A stretch of 39,634 nucleotides of DNA from an uncultured Isoptericola sp. (GCA_947497265.1 CANMFP010000018.1:1-39634), one strand, 5' to 3'. Shown: positions 25,670 to 33,234, counted from the first letter of the stretch. The notes: generated by a model from the letters alone, not told the origin. Program-made: numbers and translations.

Positions 25670-26317
25670 ATGAGCGAACAGACGGTGCGGGTCTTCCTCG
25701 TGGACGACCACGAGGTGGTGCGCCGCGGCGTCGCCGACCTCCTCGAGGCCGAGCCGGACCTCGAGGTCGTCGGCGAGGCGGGGTCGGCTGCCGAGGCGCT
25801 GGCCCGGATCCCGGCCCTGCGGCCGGACGTTGCCGTGCTGGACGTCCGGCTGCCCGACGGCGACGGCGTGAGCGTCTGCCGGGAGCTGCGATCCGGCACC
25901 GACGTGGCCTGCCTGATGCTCACGTCGTTCGACGACGACGAGGCGCTGTTCGACGCGATCCTGGCCGGGGCCGCGGGCTACGTCCTCAAGCAGGTGCGCG
26001 GCAGCGACCTGCTGTCGGCGATCCGGACGGTCGCGGCGGGCGGGTCGACGCTCGACCCGCGGGCGGCCCGGCTGGTCATGGAGCGCATGCGTGCGCAGGA
26101 CCATCCCGCGGCGGACCCGCTCGGGGACCTCACCGCGCAGGAACGCCGCGTCCTGGCGCTGATCGGCCAAGGGCTCACGAACCGGCAGATCGGCGCCGAG
26201 CTGTACCTCGCCGAGAAGACGGTCAAGAACTACGTCTCCAGCGTTCTGGCGAAGCTCGGCCTGGAGCGCCGCGTCCAGGCGGCCGTGCTCTCGACCCGCC
26301 TCGAGCAGCACCCGTGA
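25670..26317 (+). CDS. NarL/DevR (DosR)-like response regulator
   Basis: A 215-aa regulator. The receiver domain has [14 protein letters not shown], phospho-acceptor Asp58 in [13 protein letters not shown], and [26 protein letters not shown]. The LuxR-type output domain is [44 protein letters not shown], the arrangement of mycobacterial DevR/DosR. It converges with a GAF-type sensor kinase (36 nt apart) and is flanked by two usp genes, two of which have DosR-like boxes in the neighbourhood. I infer that it controls this module and perhaps a wider dormancy regulon. The symbol is left blank because orthology was not tested. Confidence 0.93.
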   Translation: MSEQTVRVFLVDDHEVVRRGVADLLEAEPDLEVVGEAGSAAEALARIPALRPDVAVLDVRLPDGDGVSVCRELRSGTDVACLMLTSFDDDEALFDAILAGAAGYVLKQVRGSDLLSAIRTVAAGGSTLDPRAARLVMERMRAQDHPAADPLGDLTAQERRVLALIGQGLTNRQIGAELYLAEKTVKNYVSSVLAKLGLERRVQAAVLSTRLEQHP

Positions 26318-26353
26318 GCGCAGCACCCGAGACAGCGGCCGCCGACGGCGGAG

Positions 26354-27979
26354 CTACCGGTTCAGCGGGACGCGCCAGCGCAGCGTGGTGCCCGGCCGGG
26401 TCCGTTCGACGCTGAACGTCCCGTCCAGCTCGGCGGCACGGCGCTCGAGGTTCGCCAGGCCGCTGCGCGGGGCGTCAGCGGGGATCCCGCGGCCGTCGTC
26501 GGACACCGTGAGGACGACGTCGTCGCCCGCGACGAGCTCGACGCCGACACGGCGTGCCGCGGCGTGGCGGGCGACGTTGGACAGCGCCTCCCGCAGCACC
26601 GCCACGAGGTGGTCCGCCATGGTCGTCGGCACCAACGTGTCCACCGGCCCGGCCATGTGCAGCGCCGGGGTGAAGCCCAGGGTGCGGGAGGCGGCGTCGG
26701 CCTCGGCGACGAGACGGGCGCGCAGGCCGACACGCCGCACCGCGCCCGTGGAGGGCTGCAGGCCGCGGATCGTGGTGCGGATCAGGCTGATCGTCTCGTC
26801 CAGGTCGGTGACGGCACGGGTGACCCGGTCGGCGTCGGCCGCCGCGTCGGGCCGGTCCTGCAGCCGTCGGCCGACCCCCTCCAGCGACAGGCCGGTGGCG
26901 TACAGGCGCTGGATCGCCAGGTCGTGCAGGTCCCGCGCGATGCGGTCCCGGTCGCGGACGACGGCGAGCCGTTCGGCGTCGTGACGTCGTTCGGCGAGCT
27001 CCAGGGCGAGCGCCGCCTGGGACGCGAACGCGGACAGCGCGTCGATGACCACCCGGGGGAACGCCTGCGTGCCGAGCCGTCGCCCGACGGTCAGGACGCC
27101 GGACGTCCTGCCAGGGCCGCCGAGCGGCAGCGCGGCGAGCGGCCCGACGACGCTCGGCGGGTTGAACGAGAGCGTCTGCCGACGGTCGGACGCGGCGTCA
27201 GGAGTGACGACCGGCCGGCCGGAGGTGTAGGCCTCCGCGGCGAACGTGCCCTCGACGGGGACGAGCGTGCCCACCAGGCCCTCGGTGCCGGGACCGTGCG
27301 CCGAGCGCACCCGGAGGTGGCCGTCCGCGTCTCCGCTGACGGTGACCAGCACCGCGACGTCCGCAGCGGCGACCTGCAGCGCCTCCTGGGCGACGGCGTC
27401 GAGCACGAGCTCGGGCGGGTCGCCCTCGAGCACCCGGCGGGAGATCTCGTCGTTGCCGTGCGCCCATCGCTCCCGCAACGTCGCCTCGCTGTAGAGCCGG
27501 GAGTTCTCGACGGCGACGCTCGCGGCAGAGGCCAGGGCCTCGACGAGATGCTGGTCCTCGGGGGTGAACTCGCCCTCGCCCCGCTTGTCGGTGAGGTAGA
27601 GGTTGCCGAACGGGTTGCCGTGCACCCGCAGGGGGACCCCGAGGAACGACCGCATCGGCGGGTGGTTCGCCGGGAACCCGACCGAGCGTGGATCCGCGCT
27701 CAGGTCGGGCAGCCGCACGGGGACCGGGTGCCGGATCAGCTCTCCGAGGAGACCCTTTCCGCGCGGGTAGGGGCCGATGGCCTGGATCTCCTCCTCGCTC
27801 AGCCCCACGGTGATGAACTGGGCGATCTGGCCGTCGTCCCCGACGATGCCGAGGGCGGCGTAGCGGGCGTCGACCATGTCCGCCGCCGCCTGGACGACGC
27901 GATGCAGGGTCCCCTCCAGCTCGAGACCGCGGCCGACGGACAGCACCGCCTCGAGCAGGACGTCCGCGTCGTCGGTCAT
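26354..27979 (-). CDS. GAF-GAF sensor histidine kinase, DevS (DosS)-like
   Basis: 541 aa, soluble, no transmembrane helix. GAF-A spans about residues 20-165, GAF-B about 185-325, HisKA_3 has the phospho-accepting His352 in RDRIARDLHDLAIQRLY, and the HATPase carries LSNVARHAAA, VSDDGRGIP and SGLANLERRA. GAF-A contains SVGFPANHPPMRSFLGVPLRV; in DevS the equivalent region carries the haem-ligating His, so His106 is the candidate ligand (from memory of the family, not tested). ATG 27979 is preferred because TACCGT is 6 nt upstream (leaderless). It is the likely partner of the adjacent response regulator and shares its upstream region with the second usp gene. Confidence 0.92.
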   Translation of the reverse strand: MTDDADVLLEAVLSVGRGLELEGTLHRVVQAAADMVDARYAALGIVGDDGQIAQFITVGLSEEEIQAIGPYPRGKGLLGELIRHPVPVRLPDLSADPRSVGFPANHPPMRSFLGVPLRVHGNPFGNLYLTDKRGEGEFTPEDQHLVEALASAASVAVENSRLYSEATLRERWAHGNDEISRRVLEGDPPELVLDAVAQEALQVAAADVAVLVTVSGDADGHLRVRSAHGPGTEGLVGTLVPVEGTFAAEAYTSGRPVVTPDAASDRRQTLSFNPPSVVGPLAALPLGGPGRTSGVLTVGRRLGTQAFPRVVIDALSAFASQAALALELAERRHDAERLAVVRDRDRIARDLHDLAIQRLYATGLSLEGVGRRLQDRPDAAADADRVTRAVTDLDETISLIRTTIRGLQPSTGAVRRVGLRARLVAEADAASRTLGFTPALHMAGPVDTLVPTTMADHLVAVLREALSNVARHAAARRVGVELVAGDDVVLTVSDDGRGIPADAPRSGLANLERRAAELDGTFSVERTRPGTTLRWRVPLNR

Positions 27980-27985
27980 GGGTTC

Positions 27986-27991
27986 ACGGTA
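27986..27991 (-). promoter_or_regulatory. -10 box of the leaderless sensor-kinase gene
   Basis: Minus-strand TACCGT, 6-nt gap GAACCC, then ATG 27979. A DosR-like box at 28015-28027 is 23 bp further upstream and overlaps the -35 region, suggesting autoregulation. Confidence 0.55.
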
Positions 27992-28014
27992 GCGGCGTCC
28001 GAGCTGTCCGGCCC

Positions 28015-28027
28015 GGGACCTTCGGCC
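28015..28027 (+). promoter_or_regulatory. DosR-like box between kinase and second usp gene
   Basis: GGGACCTTCGGCC differs by one base from the core at 23930-23942. As at that site, it is followed by a C-run/G-run inverted repeat (CCTCCCCGGAGGGGG) and by CCCCTGCC. It lies between divergent genes and could serve both. Confidence 0.65.
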
Positions 28028-28106
28028 TCCCCGGAGGGGGCGGGTGCCCCTGCCGCGGACCCGTGCCGCCGTGGCGTACTGGAGTCCTGGAGCGGAGGAG
28101 GACGCC

Positions 28107-29024
28107 ATGAGCACCATGCGGTACGGAGTCGTCGTCGGGATCGACGGATCGCCGGCGGGCGAGCAGGCCATGGAGTGGGCGGCTGCCGAGGCGGTGCGTC
28201 GCCGGACCGGGCTGACGGTGCTCACCGCCTACGAGGTCACCACGGTGCCCTACGTCGACGGCTACGGGCTCGGCCCCGCGGCTCTGCGCGCCGAGGCGCA
28301 GGACGTGGGCGACAAGGCGCTGGACCACCTGGCGGACGCGCGCCGGCAGCGACCCGGGCTCGTGCCGGACGCCGCCGACGTCGACGTAGAGGTCGTCGAG
28401 GGTGCGGCCGCCGGGGTGCTCGTCGAGCGCTCGGCCGCGGCCGAGCTGGTCGTCGTGGGCAGGCGCGGCCTGCACGCCGTCGACCGGCTGGTGCTGGGCT
28501 CGGTGTCCGCAGCGGTCTCGGCGATGGCGCGGGGAGCGGTCGCGGTGGTGCCGATCGATCCCGTCGCGCAGCGGTCCGCGTGCCCGGCCGACGCCGTCGG
28601 GCCGGTGTGGCGGGTCGTCGCCGCCGTGGACTTCGACGACCACCTCGGCCGGGTGCTCGACCTGGCCTTCGACGAGGCCCGGCACGCCGCGGCACCGCTC
28701 GTGGCCATCCATGCGCTGGCACAGAGCTTCGTCGCCGGGCCGTATGCCGCGGCGGGGGCCTGGGTGCACCAGTACGAAGACGAGGCGATCGCCAGTCTGC
28801 ACGAGGAGATGCGGCGCTGGGCGGAGAAGTACCCGACCGTGCAGTGGTCGGTCGAGGTGGCGCACGGCACGACGATCGACGTCCTGACCCCCCGCCTCAG
28901 CCGCCACGACCTGGTCGTGGTCGGAGGGCGCAGGCACACGCCGATCACGGGCCGGATCCTGCGCTCGGTGGCCGACCGGCTGACCCGGGACGTGTCCTGC
29001 CCCGTCATCGTGGCGCACGGCTAG
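28107..29024 (+). CDS. Tandem universal stress protein (second copy)
   Basis: 305 aa with two UspA domains, plainly paralogous to the protein encoded at 24722-25642: it shares VVVGIDGSPAGEQAMEWAAAEAVRR, LVVVGRRGLHAVDRLVLGSVSAAVS, VAAVDFDDHLGRVLDLAFDEARHA and DLVVVGGRRHTPITGRILRSVADRL. The ATG at 28107 follows GGAGGAG. The two copies flank the regulator/kinase pair, so the module looks as if it grew by duplication. A DosR-like box lies 79 bp upstream. The N-terminal domain keeps the nucleotide-binding glycines; the C-terminal one has GGRRHTPITGR. Confidence 0.93.
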   Translation: MSTMRYGVVVGIDGSPAGEQAMEWAAAEAVRRRTGLTVLTAYEVTTVPYVDGYGLGPAALRAEAQDVGDKALDHLADARRQRPGLVPDAADVDVEVVEGAAAGVLVERSAAAELVVVGRRGLHAVDRLVLGSVSAAVSAMARGAVAVVPIDPVAQRSACPADAVGPVWRVVAAVDFDDHLGRVLDLAFDEARHAAAPLVAIHALAQSFVAGPYAAAGAWVHQYEDEAIASLHEEMRRWAEKYPTVQWSVEVAHGTTIDVLTPRLSRHDLVVVGGRRHTPITGRILRSVADRLTRDVSCPVIVAHG

Positions 29025-29069
29025 CGACGGCGCCGGCAGGACTCCGGCCTGGCGGTCCTCCTGCGGAAG

Positions 29070-29630
29070 TCAGGCGCGGTTCGTGCCGGTCGCAGGCAGG
29101 ATCCGCTGGAACAGCAGGTGGTCCTGCCACTCGCCCGCGATGCGCAGGTACTGCGGAGCCAGACCGATGCGTTCGAACCCGGCACGCTCCAGCACGCGCT
29201 GGGACGCCGTGTTGTGAGGGAGCGTCGCCGCCTGCAGGCGGTGCAGCTCGAGATCGTCGCGGGCGAGAGCGACGGTGGCGTGCACCGCCGCGGACATGAC
29301 CCCGCGGCCGGCCAGGCCGGCGTCGACCCAGTAGCCCAGGTGCCCGTTCTGGAACACGCCGCCGACGACGTCGTTGACGTTCACCCGGCCGACGATCTCA
29401 CCGCTGCGTTCCAGGACGAGCGGCCACTGCCGCCCGGCCTCGTGCTCGCGGAGCCCGGCGAGGACCTGCGCGGTCTGGCGCTCGGCCGTGAAGAACGCCT
29501 CGGTCCGCGCCGGCTCCCACGGCGCCAGGTGATCGCGGTTGCGGGAGTAGGCGTCGGCGAGAGCAGCTCCGTCGCCGGGCCGCAGCAGCCGCAGGGTGAC
29601 GCCGTCGTGCAGGGAGAACGGGAGCGGCAT
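29070..29630 (-). CDS. GNAT acetyltransferase, RimJ/RimL type
   Basis: A 186-aa acetyltransferase with LRLLRPGDGAALADAYSRNRDHLAPW at the start, the acetyl-CoA region YWVDAGLAGRGVMSAAVHATVALAR (motif A with GRGVMSAA) and LHRLQAATLPHNTASQRVLERAGFERIG (motif B), as in RimJ/RimL ribosomal-protein acetyltransferases. The substrate is unknown. The gene looks leaderless: TAGGCT (complement of 29638-29643), 7-nt gap, ATG. It is followed on the other side by the acyltransferase gene in the same direction. Confidence 0.92.
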   Translation of the reverse strand: MPLPFSLHDGVTLRLLRPGDGAALADAYSRNRDHLAPWEPARTEAFFTAERQTAQVLAGLREHEAGRQWPLVLERSGEIVGRVNVNDVVGGVFQNGHLGYWVDAGLAGRGVMSAAVHATVALARDDLELHRLQAATLPHNTASQRVLERAGFERIGLAPQYLRIAGEWQDHLLFQRILPATGTNRA

Positions 29631-29637
29631 GAGGGCG

Positions 29638-29643
29638 AGCCTA
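29638..29643 (-). promoter_or_regulatory. -10 box of the leaderless GNAT gene
   Basis: Minus-strand TAGGCT, 7-nt gap CGCCCTC, then the ATG at 29630. It overlaps the last codons and stop region of the upstream acyltransferase gene. Confidence 0.5.
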
Positions 29644-29644
29644 T

Positions 29645-30226
29645 CTACCCGCCCTCGGACTCCGAGCGCAGCCGCGGTTCGGTGCGCAGCTCAGGGTTGT
29701 AGCCGGCCTTGTCGGCGTAGAAGGTGCGGATGCGGTCCATGTCGGCGCCGACGTCACCGGTCAGCTCCAGCGTGGGCCCCAGCCCGGTGGTCATCGTGGT
29801 GCGGTCCACGTAGCCGAGGGTGACCGGCAGCCCGGCCTCCTGGGCGATGCGGTAGAAGCCGGACTTCCAGCCGTCGCCCGAACGGGTGCCCTCCGGCGTG
29901 ACGACCAGGTGGAAGACCTCGCCCCGGGAGACGTGGTCCAGGACGTCGACCACCACGCGCGACGGGTCGCGGCGGTCGACGGGGATGCCGCCCAGCCGCC
30001 GCATGACCGGCCCCTTCCAGCCGCTGAACAGCGTGTGCTTGCCCAGCCAGCGGATGTCCATGCCGAGCCGCCACGAGATGGCGAGCATCAGCACGAAGTC
30101 CCAGTTCGAGGTGTGCGGAGCGCCGATGAGGATTCCCGCCCGGTCAGGGACCGGCTCGCTGCGGAGGGTCCACCGGCTGATCCGCCAGAAGAGGCCGGCG
30201 GCGGCGCGGCGCAACGAGGTGAGCAT
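29645..30226 (-). CDS. PlsC-like 1-acyl-glycerol-3-phosphate acyltransferase
   Basis: A 193-aa acyltransferase with the HX4D motif HTSNWD (His38, Asp43) and the downstream PEGTR (111-115), which bind and position the acyl acceptor phosphate in the PlsC family. It is short and has only a weak N-terminal amphipathic or hydrophobic segment (LRRAAAGLFWRISRW), so it is probably a peripheral membrane protein. Phospholipid synthesis or remodelling is the likely role; the acceptor is not certain. Leaderless: TAAACT (complement of 30233-30238), 6-nt gap, ATG. Confidence 0.9.
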   Translation of the reverse strand: MLTSLRRAAAGLFWRISRWTLRSEPVPDRAGILIGAPHTSNWDFVLMLAISWRLGMDIRWLGKHTLFSGWKGPVMRRLGGIPVDRRDPSRVVVDVLDHVSRGEVFHLVVTPEGTRSGDGWKSGFYRIAQEAGLPVTLGYVDRTTMTTGLGPTLELTGDVGADMDRIRTFYADKAGYNPELRTEPRLRSESEGG

Positions 30227-30232
30227 CGTCGA

Positions 30233-30238
30233 AGTTTA
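30233..30238 (-). promoter_or_regulatory. -10 box of the leaderless PlsC-like gene
   Basis: Minus-strand TAAACT, 6-nt gap TCGACG, then ATG 30226. It lies in the short gap after the erm stop codon. Confidence 0.5.
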
Positions 30239-30263
30239 GTCGCGTCGCGCCGCCCCGGTGTGC

Positions 30264-31031
30264 CTACCGGGCTCGGAGCGAGCGCCAGAGGTGAGCCCAG
30301 TGCCCCGCAGCCAGGTCGCGCGGCAGCGCCCTGGCCGCCACGCCGCGGGACGTCAGCAGCGCGTGCGCCTCGCGGCGGGGAGTCCTGGTGGCTCCGGCGA
30401 GGACGTCGGCCAAGGTGCGACCCCGCCCGGTGAAGACCCGACGGACGAAGGCCTCGTAGGCGTTGCGCTCGCGGGCCGGGACGAGCGGTTCCGAGCGGCG
30501 GGCCACGGCCAGCAGGCCGCCGTCGGCCCCCGGGACAGGCCGGAAGTGGCGGGCCGGGACCCGTCCGTGCAGCGTGAACGTGAACCACGGCCCGGCTTGC
30601 GCCGTCATCATCGTCGTCCCGCCCACACCGGCCCGCTTGCGGGCCACCTCCCACTGGGTGAGCAGGACGGCGTGCTCCCAGCTGTCGCGGGAGAGGAGGC
30701 GCCGCAGCACGGGGGTGGTGACGTGGAACGGGACGTTGCTGACCACGACCGGCCGGTCGAGGGGGTGGCGCAGCACGTCCGCGTGCTCGACGTGCACGTC
30801 CGGCAGGCGGCGTCGCAGCCGGCGGACGAGGTGCTCGTCGAGATCGATCGCGGTCAGGTCGCGGCCGAGCCGGGCCAGCGGGACGGTGAGGGCGCCGTCG
30901 CCGGCCCCGATCTCGAGGACCGGGCCGTCGGTGGCGGCGACGAGACCGACGATGCGGTCGATGGTGGGGCGGTGGACGAGGAAGTTCTGGCCGAGCTCAT
31001 GGCGGCCGCCATGGCGGGAACGGGTAGACAC
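30264..31031 (-). CDS. erm: Erm-type 23S rRNA adenine N6-methyltransferase
   Basis: A 255-aa SAM-dependent methyltransferase. The N-terminal RHELGQNFL is the Erm signature; motif I is VLEIGAGDGALTVPLARL, motif IV is VSNVPFHVTTPVL (Asn99-Phe102), and AARHFRPVPGADGGLL-like (VPARHFRPVPGADGGLLAV) follows. Erm proteins methylate A2058 of 23S rRNA and give macrolide-lincosamide-streptogramin B resistance. It is not the housekeeping KsgA, which has NLPYN and a longer C-terminus. The GTG at 31031 has CGGAG 7 nt upstream, and that ribosome binding site is buried in a predicted hairpin. Upstream lies a leader peptide and attenuator, so it is probably drug-inducible. Confidence 0.92.
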   Translation of the reverse strand: MSTRSRHGGRHELGQNFLVHRPTIDRIVGLVAATDGPVLEIGAGDGALTVPLARLGRDLTAIDLDEHLVRRLRRRLPDVHVEHADVLRHPLDRPVVVSNVPFHVTTPVLRRLLSRDSWEHAVLLTQWEVARKRAGVGGTTMMTAQAGPWFTFTLHGRVPARHFRPVPGADGGLLAVARRSEPLVPARERNAYEAFVRRVFTGRGRTLADVLAGATRTPRREAHALLTSRGVAARALPRDLAAGHWAHLWRSLRAR

Positions 31032-31064
31032 GGGTGCGCTCCGAGCGAGAGATACGGAGCACCC
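31032..31064 (-). promoter_or_regulatory. Hairpin hiding the erm ribosome binding site
   Basis: On the minus strand GGGTGC-TCCG (31064-31055) pairs with CGGA and GCACCC (31043-31032), leaving a 2-nt bulge. This buries the Shine-Dalgarno CGGAG (31043-31039) next to the GTG start. The same GGGTGC arm can pair instead with upstream GCACCCCG (31108-31101), giving an 8-bp stem that frees the ribosome binding site. Confidence 0.7.
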
Positions 31065-31123
31065 CGACGAGCGTCAGGGCATGACGAGATGACGCGCGGC
31101 CGGGGTGCGAGGACGTCCCGGAC

Positions 31124-31203
31124 GACGGCGCGTGGCGTGGTGGACCCGCGGACGCGCCGTCAGGCGCGGCGGTCGCGGAAGAGCAGCGCCGTCGACGGCG
31201 CGC
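31124..31203 (-). promoter_or_regulatory. Four-segment attenuator in the erm leader
   Basis: In transcript order: segment 1 GCGCGCCGTC (31203-31194), segment 2 GACGGCGC (31193-31186), segment 3 GACGGCGCG (31161-31153, overlapping the leader stop codon) and segment 4 CGCGCCGTC (31132-31124). Segments 1 and 4 are alike, as are 2 and 3, so 1:2 with 3:4 competes with 1:3 or 2:4. A ribosome stalled on the leader peptide would cover segments 1-2 and shift the balance. Confidence 0.6.
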
Positions 31204-31219
31204 AGCAGAGAGTTCCCAT
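31160..31219 (-). CDS. 19-aa erm leader peptide
   Basis: MGTLCCAPSTALLFRDRRA: the ATG at 31219 is exactly 7 nt behind a TACCGT -10 box, and the stop TGA overlaps an attenuator segment. It lies 128 nt upstream of erm on the same transcript. Short leader peptides of this kind stall ribosomes in the presence of macrolides and open the downstream RNA. The basic FRDRRA end is plausible for drug-dependent arrest. No database comparison was possible. Confidence 0.75.
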   Translation of the reverse strand: MGTLCCAPSTALLFRDRRA

Positions 31220-31226
31220 GACGGGG

Positions 31227-31264
31227 ACGGTAGTGCGGAGGCATCGACGGGATCGAGCGAATTT
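31227..31264 (-). promoter_or_regulatory. erm leader promoter, WhiB7-like arrangement
   Basis: Minus-strand -10 TACCGT (31232-31227) is preceded by a 17-nt spacer, a weak -35 GATCCC, then 5 nt and AAATT (31264-31260). An AT-rich element just upstream of the -35 is the mark of WhiB7-dependent promoters of intrinsic resistance genes in actinobacteria. The -10 is well supported; WhiB7 control is inference. Confidence 0.45.
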
Positions 31265-31300
31265 CCGGGGACGTCCGGGACGGCGGACCGGGTCGCGTGC

Positions 31301-31306
31301 CAGGAT
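31301..31306 (+). promoter_or_regulatory. -10-like box of the O-methyltransferase gene
   Basis: CAGGAT, 6-nt gap, then ATG 31313. It keeps the A and T of a -10 but not the leading T. It runs divergent from the erm leader promoter. Confidence 0.4.
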
Positions 31307-31312
31307 CAGGAC

Positions 31313-31981
31313 ATGGCTGCTGACGATGTGTGGACGACCGTCGACGACTACCTGGTGGGCGAGCTGGTCGCAGAGGACGAGGCGCTGGTCGCCGCCCGTG
31401 AGCTGGGGCGGGAGCGTGGCCTGCCGCCGATCGAGGTGGCCCCGAACCAGGGGGCGTTCCTCGCCCTCGTGGCGCGGATGGCTGGCGCGCGGCGGGTCCT
31501 CGAGCTGGGGACGCTCGCCGGCTACAGCACCATCTGGCTCGCGCGGGCCGTCGGGGCGCACGGGCACGTCACCACCGTCGAGCTCGACCCCCGGCACGCC
31601 GAGGTGGCGCAGGAGAACCTTGCGCGGGCCGACGTCGGCGAGCGGGTCGAGATCGCGGTCGGCCCGGCGCTCGACGTGCTGGCCCGTCTCGCCGAGTCCG
31701 GCACCGAGCCGTACGACCTCGTGTTCCTCGACGCCGACAAGGCGAACATGGCGGCCTACCTCGAGCTCGCGCTGCGGCTGACACGCTCCGGCAGCGTGAT
31801 CGTGGGTGACAACGTGGTGCGCCGCGGCGCCGTCGTCGACCCGTCCAGCGACGACCCGAGCGTCCAGGGCTCGCGAGCGTTCCTGCACGCGCTCGGCAAC
31901 GACCCGCGGCTGGAGGCGACGGCGCTACAGACGGTCGGCTCGAAGGGCTGGGACGGGTTCGCGATCGCGCGCGTGCGCTGA
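31313..31981 (+). CDS. SAM-dependent O-methyltransferase (COMT-like family 3)
   Basis: A 222-aa class I methyltransferase. It contains VAPNQGAFLALVARM, the SAM site VLELGTLAGYSTIWLARAV, acidic VELDP, and the metal-site region DLVFLDADKANMAAYLELAL with VGDNVVRRG, as in catechol/caffeoyl-CoA-type bacterial O-methyltransferases that need a divalent cation. The likely substrate is a catechol-like small molecule, but nothing here fixes it. The ATG at 31313 lies 6 nt behind CAGGAT and may be leaderless. It diverges from the inducible erm gene, so linked control is possible but unproven. Confidence 0.92.
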   Translation: MAADDVWTTVDDYLVGELVAEDEALVAARELGRERGLPPIEVAPNQGAFLALVARMAGARRVLELGTLAGYSTIWLARAVGAHGHVTTVELDPRHAEVAQENLARADVGERVEIAVGPALDVLARLAESGTEPYDLVFLDADKANMAAYLELALRLTRSGSVIVGDNVVRRGAVVDPSSDDPSVQGSRAFLHALGNDPRLEATALQTVGSKGWDGFAIARVR

Positions 31982-32010
31982 GGTTCGCCGGGGAGCTGCT
32001 CACGCGTGCC

Positions 32011-33234
32011 TCAGGCGAGGCCGCGCTCGATGACGCGCGCGGTGGCCGCGGCGCCGTCCTCGCCCGCGGAGGCCTCCCGGACCTCGGCTGCGGCGGCCCG
32101 TACGGCCGGGTCGAACAGTGCGCGGTGCACCCCCGTGCGGAAGTCCTGCGTGCCCACCCGCCGCGGCGGGACGGCGACGGCGTTGCCGCGCTCCTCGCAG
32201 CGGCGCACGTTCCACGTCTGCTCCGGCTGGAGGCCCATGCCGACGAACGGCACGCCCGTCGCGCACGCGGTCTGCACCGTGCCCTGCCCGCCGTGCAGCA
32301 CGGCGGCGCCGACCAGCCCGCCGAGCCGGTGGGCGGGCAGCAGGTCGGTGACGTGCACGTTCGGCGGCAGGACGTCGTCGTCCCGCAGGTAGTGACGCAC
32401 GGGCGCGACGACGTTCACCGGCAGGTCGCCGAGCGCTCGCGCCGTTCTCAGCACCAGCGCACGGCTCGCCGACGACCCGAGCCCGAGGTACACCAACGGC
32501 TCCGGGGCGGCGGCCAGCTCCTCGACGACAGCCGGCAGCGGCGCGTCGAGGTGGGCGAAGATCGGGCCGACGCGCTCGAAGTCGTCCGGCAGGTCGACGC
32601 CCTCGAGCTCCCAGGCCGTCTCGGTGAGCAGGTTGTGGTCGGCCCGGATCAGCTCGGCGACGGTGCGCGGCGCCGGGACTCCGTGCTCCCGGGCGACGGT
32701 CGTGAACGCCCGCGGGGCGAGCGGCGCGGAGGTGTAGACCCAGCGGAAGGCCGACGTCGCGACCCGGTCCGCCGCCCGGGCCAGGCCGCTCCGGCCGCGC
32801 ACGAACCCCATCCGGCGGGTCTGCGCCACCTGCGGCCCGGTCAGCGCGAACGGGACCGGGTAGTACAGCGGGACGCCCTCGGCCCGGGCCGAGAGGAACG
32901 ACGTGAGGTTCGAGCCGGTCACCATCGCGCGGGCGCCGGTCTCCCGGACGACGCTGCGCTCGACCCGCACGCGCTCGCGGACCAGATCGGTGGTGAACGG
33001 GCTGCGCACCGACCGTCCCTGGTCGAACGCGAGCGCCTGGTCCCGTTCGGCACGCGTCCAGGCGGGCTCGCACGCCCGGTAGGGGAACCCGGCGTCGCGG
33101 ACCAGGTCGACGTAGTCGTGCTCGTAGCCCATGAAGACGGCCGAGTGCGCCGGGTCGAGGGCGCGGGCGACCTGGATCATGCGCGTGGTCTCGGCCAGGT
33201 TGAACATCACCGGGCAGAACAGGACGGTGCTCAT
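32011..33234 (-). CDS. MGT-type glycosyltransferase (GT1 fold)
   Basis: A 407-aa GT-B glycosyltransferase. N-terminal VLFCPVMFNLAETTRMIQVARAL and C-terminal PLVYLGLGSSASRALVLRTARAL, VTDLLPAHRLGGLVGAAVLHGGQGTVQTACATGVPFVGMGLQPEQTWNVRRCEERGNAV give the nucleotide-sugar site (HGGQGT and QPEQ). This is the family of macrolide and flavonoid glycosyltransferases. ATG 33234 follows GAGAGG at normal spacing; a longer in-frame start at 33384 has no support and overlaps the divergent gene. The acceptor is unknown. Being near erm, drug inactivation is one option and cell-envelope glycosylation is another. Confidence 0.9.
   Translation of the reverse strand: MSTVLFCPVMFNLAETTRMIQVARALDPAHSAVFMGYEHDYVDLVRDAGFPYRACEPAWTRAERDQALAFDQGRSVRSPFTTDLVRERVRVERSVVRETGARAMVTGSNLTSFLSARAEGVPLYYPVPFALTGPQVAQTRRMGFVRGRSGLARAADRVATSAFRWVYTSAPLAPRAFTTVAREHGVPAPRTVAELIRADHNLLTETAWELEGVDLPDDFERVGPIFAHLDAPLPAVVEELAAAPEPLVYLGLGSSASRALVLRTARALGDLPVNVVAPVRHYLRDDDVLPPNVHVTDLLPAHRLGGLVGAAVLHGGQGTVQTACATGVPFVGMGLQPEQTWNVRRCEERGNAVAVPPRRVGTQDFRTGVHRALFDPAVRAAAAEVREASAGEDGAAATARVIERGLA

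Noticed and set aside
30264-31031. Calling the methyltransferase gene ksgA/rsmA
   Set aside because: It has the Erm-type RHELGQNFL start and NVPF rather than the NLPYN motif, is shorter, and has a drug-type leader.
29645-33234. A biosynthetic gene cluster for a natural product
   Set aside because: Methyltransferases, acyltransferase and glycosyltransferase are present, but there is no polyketide, peptide or terpene synthase core.
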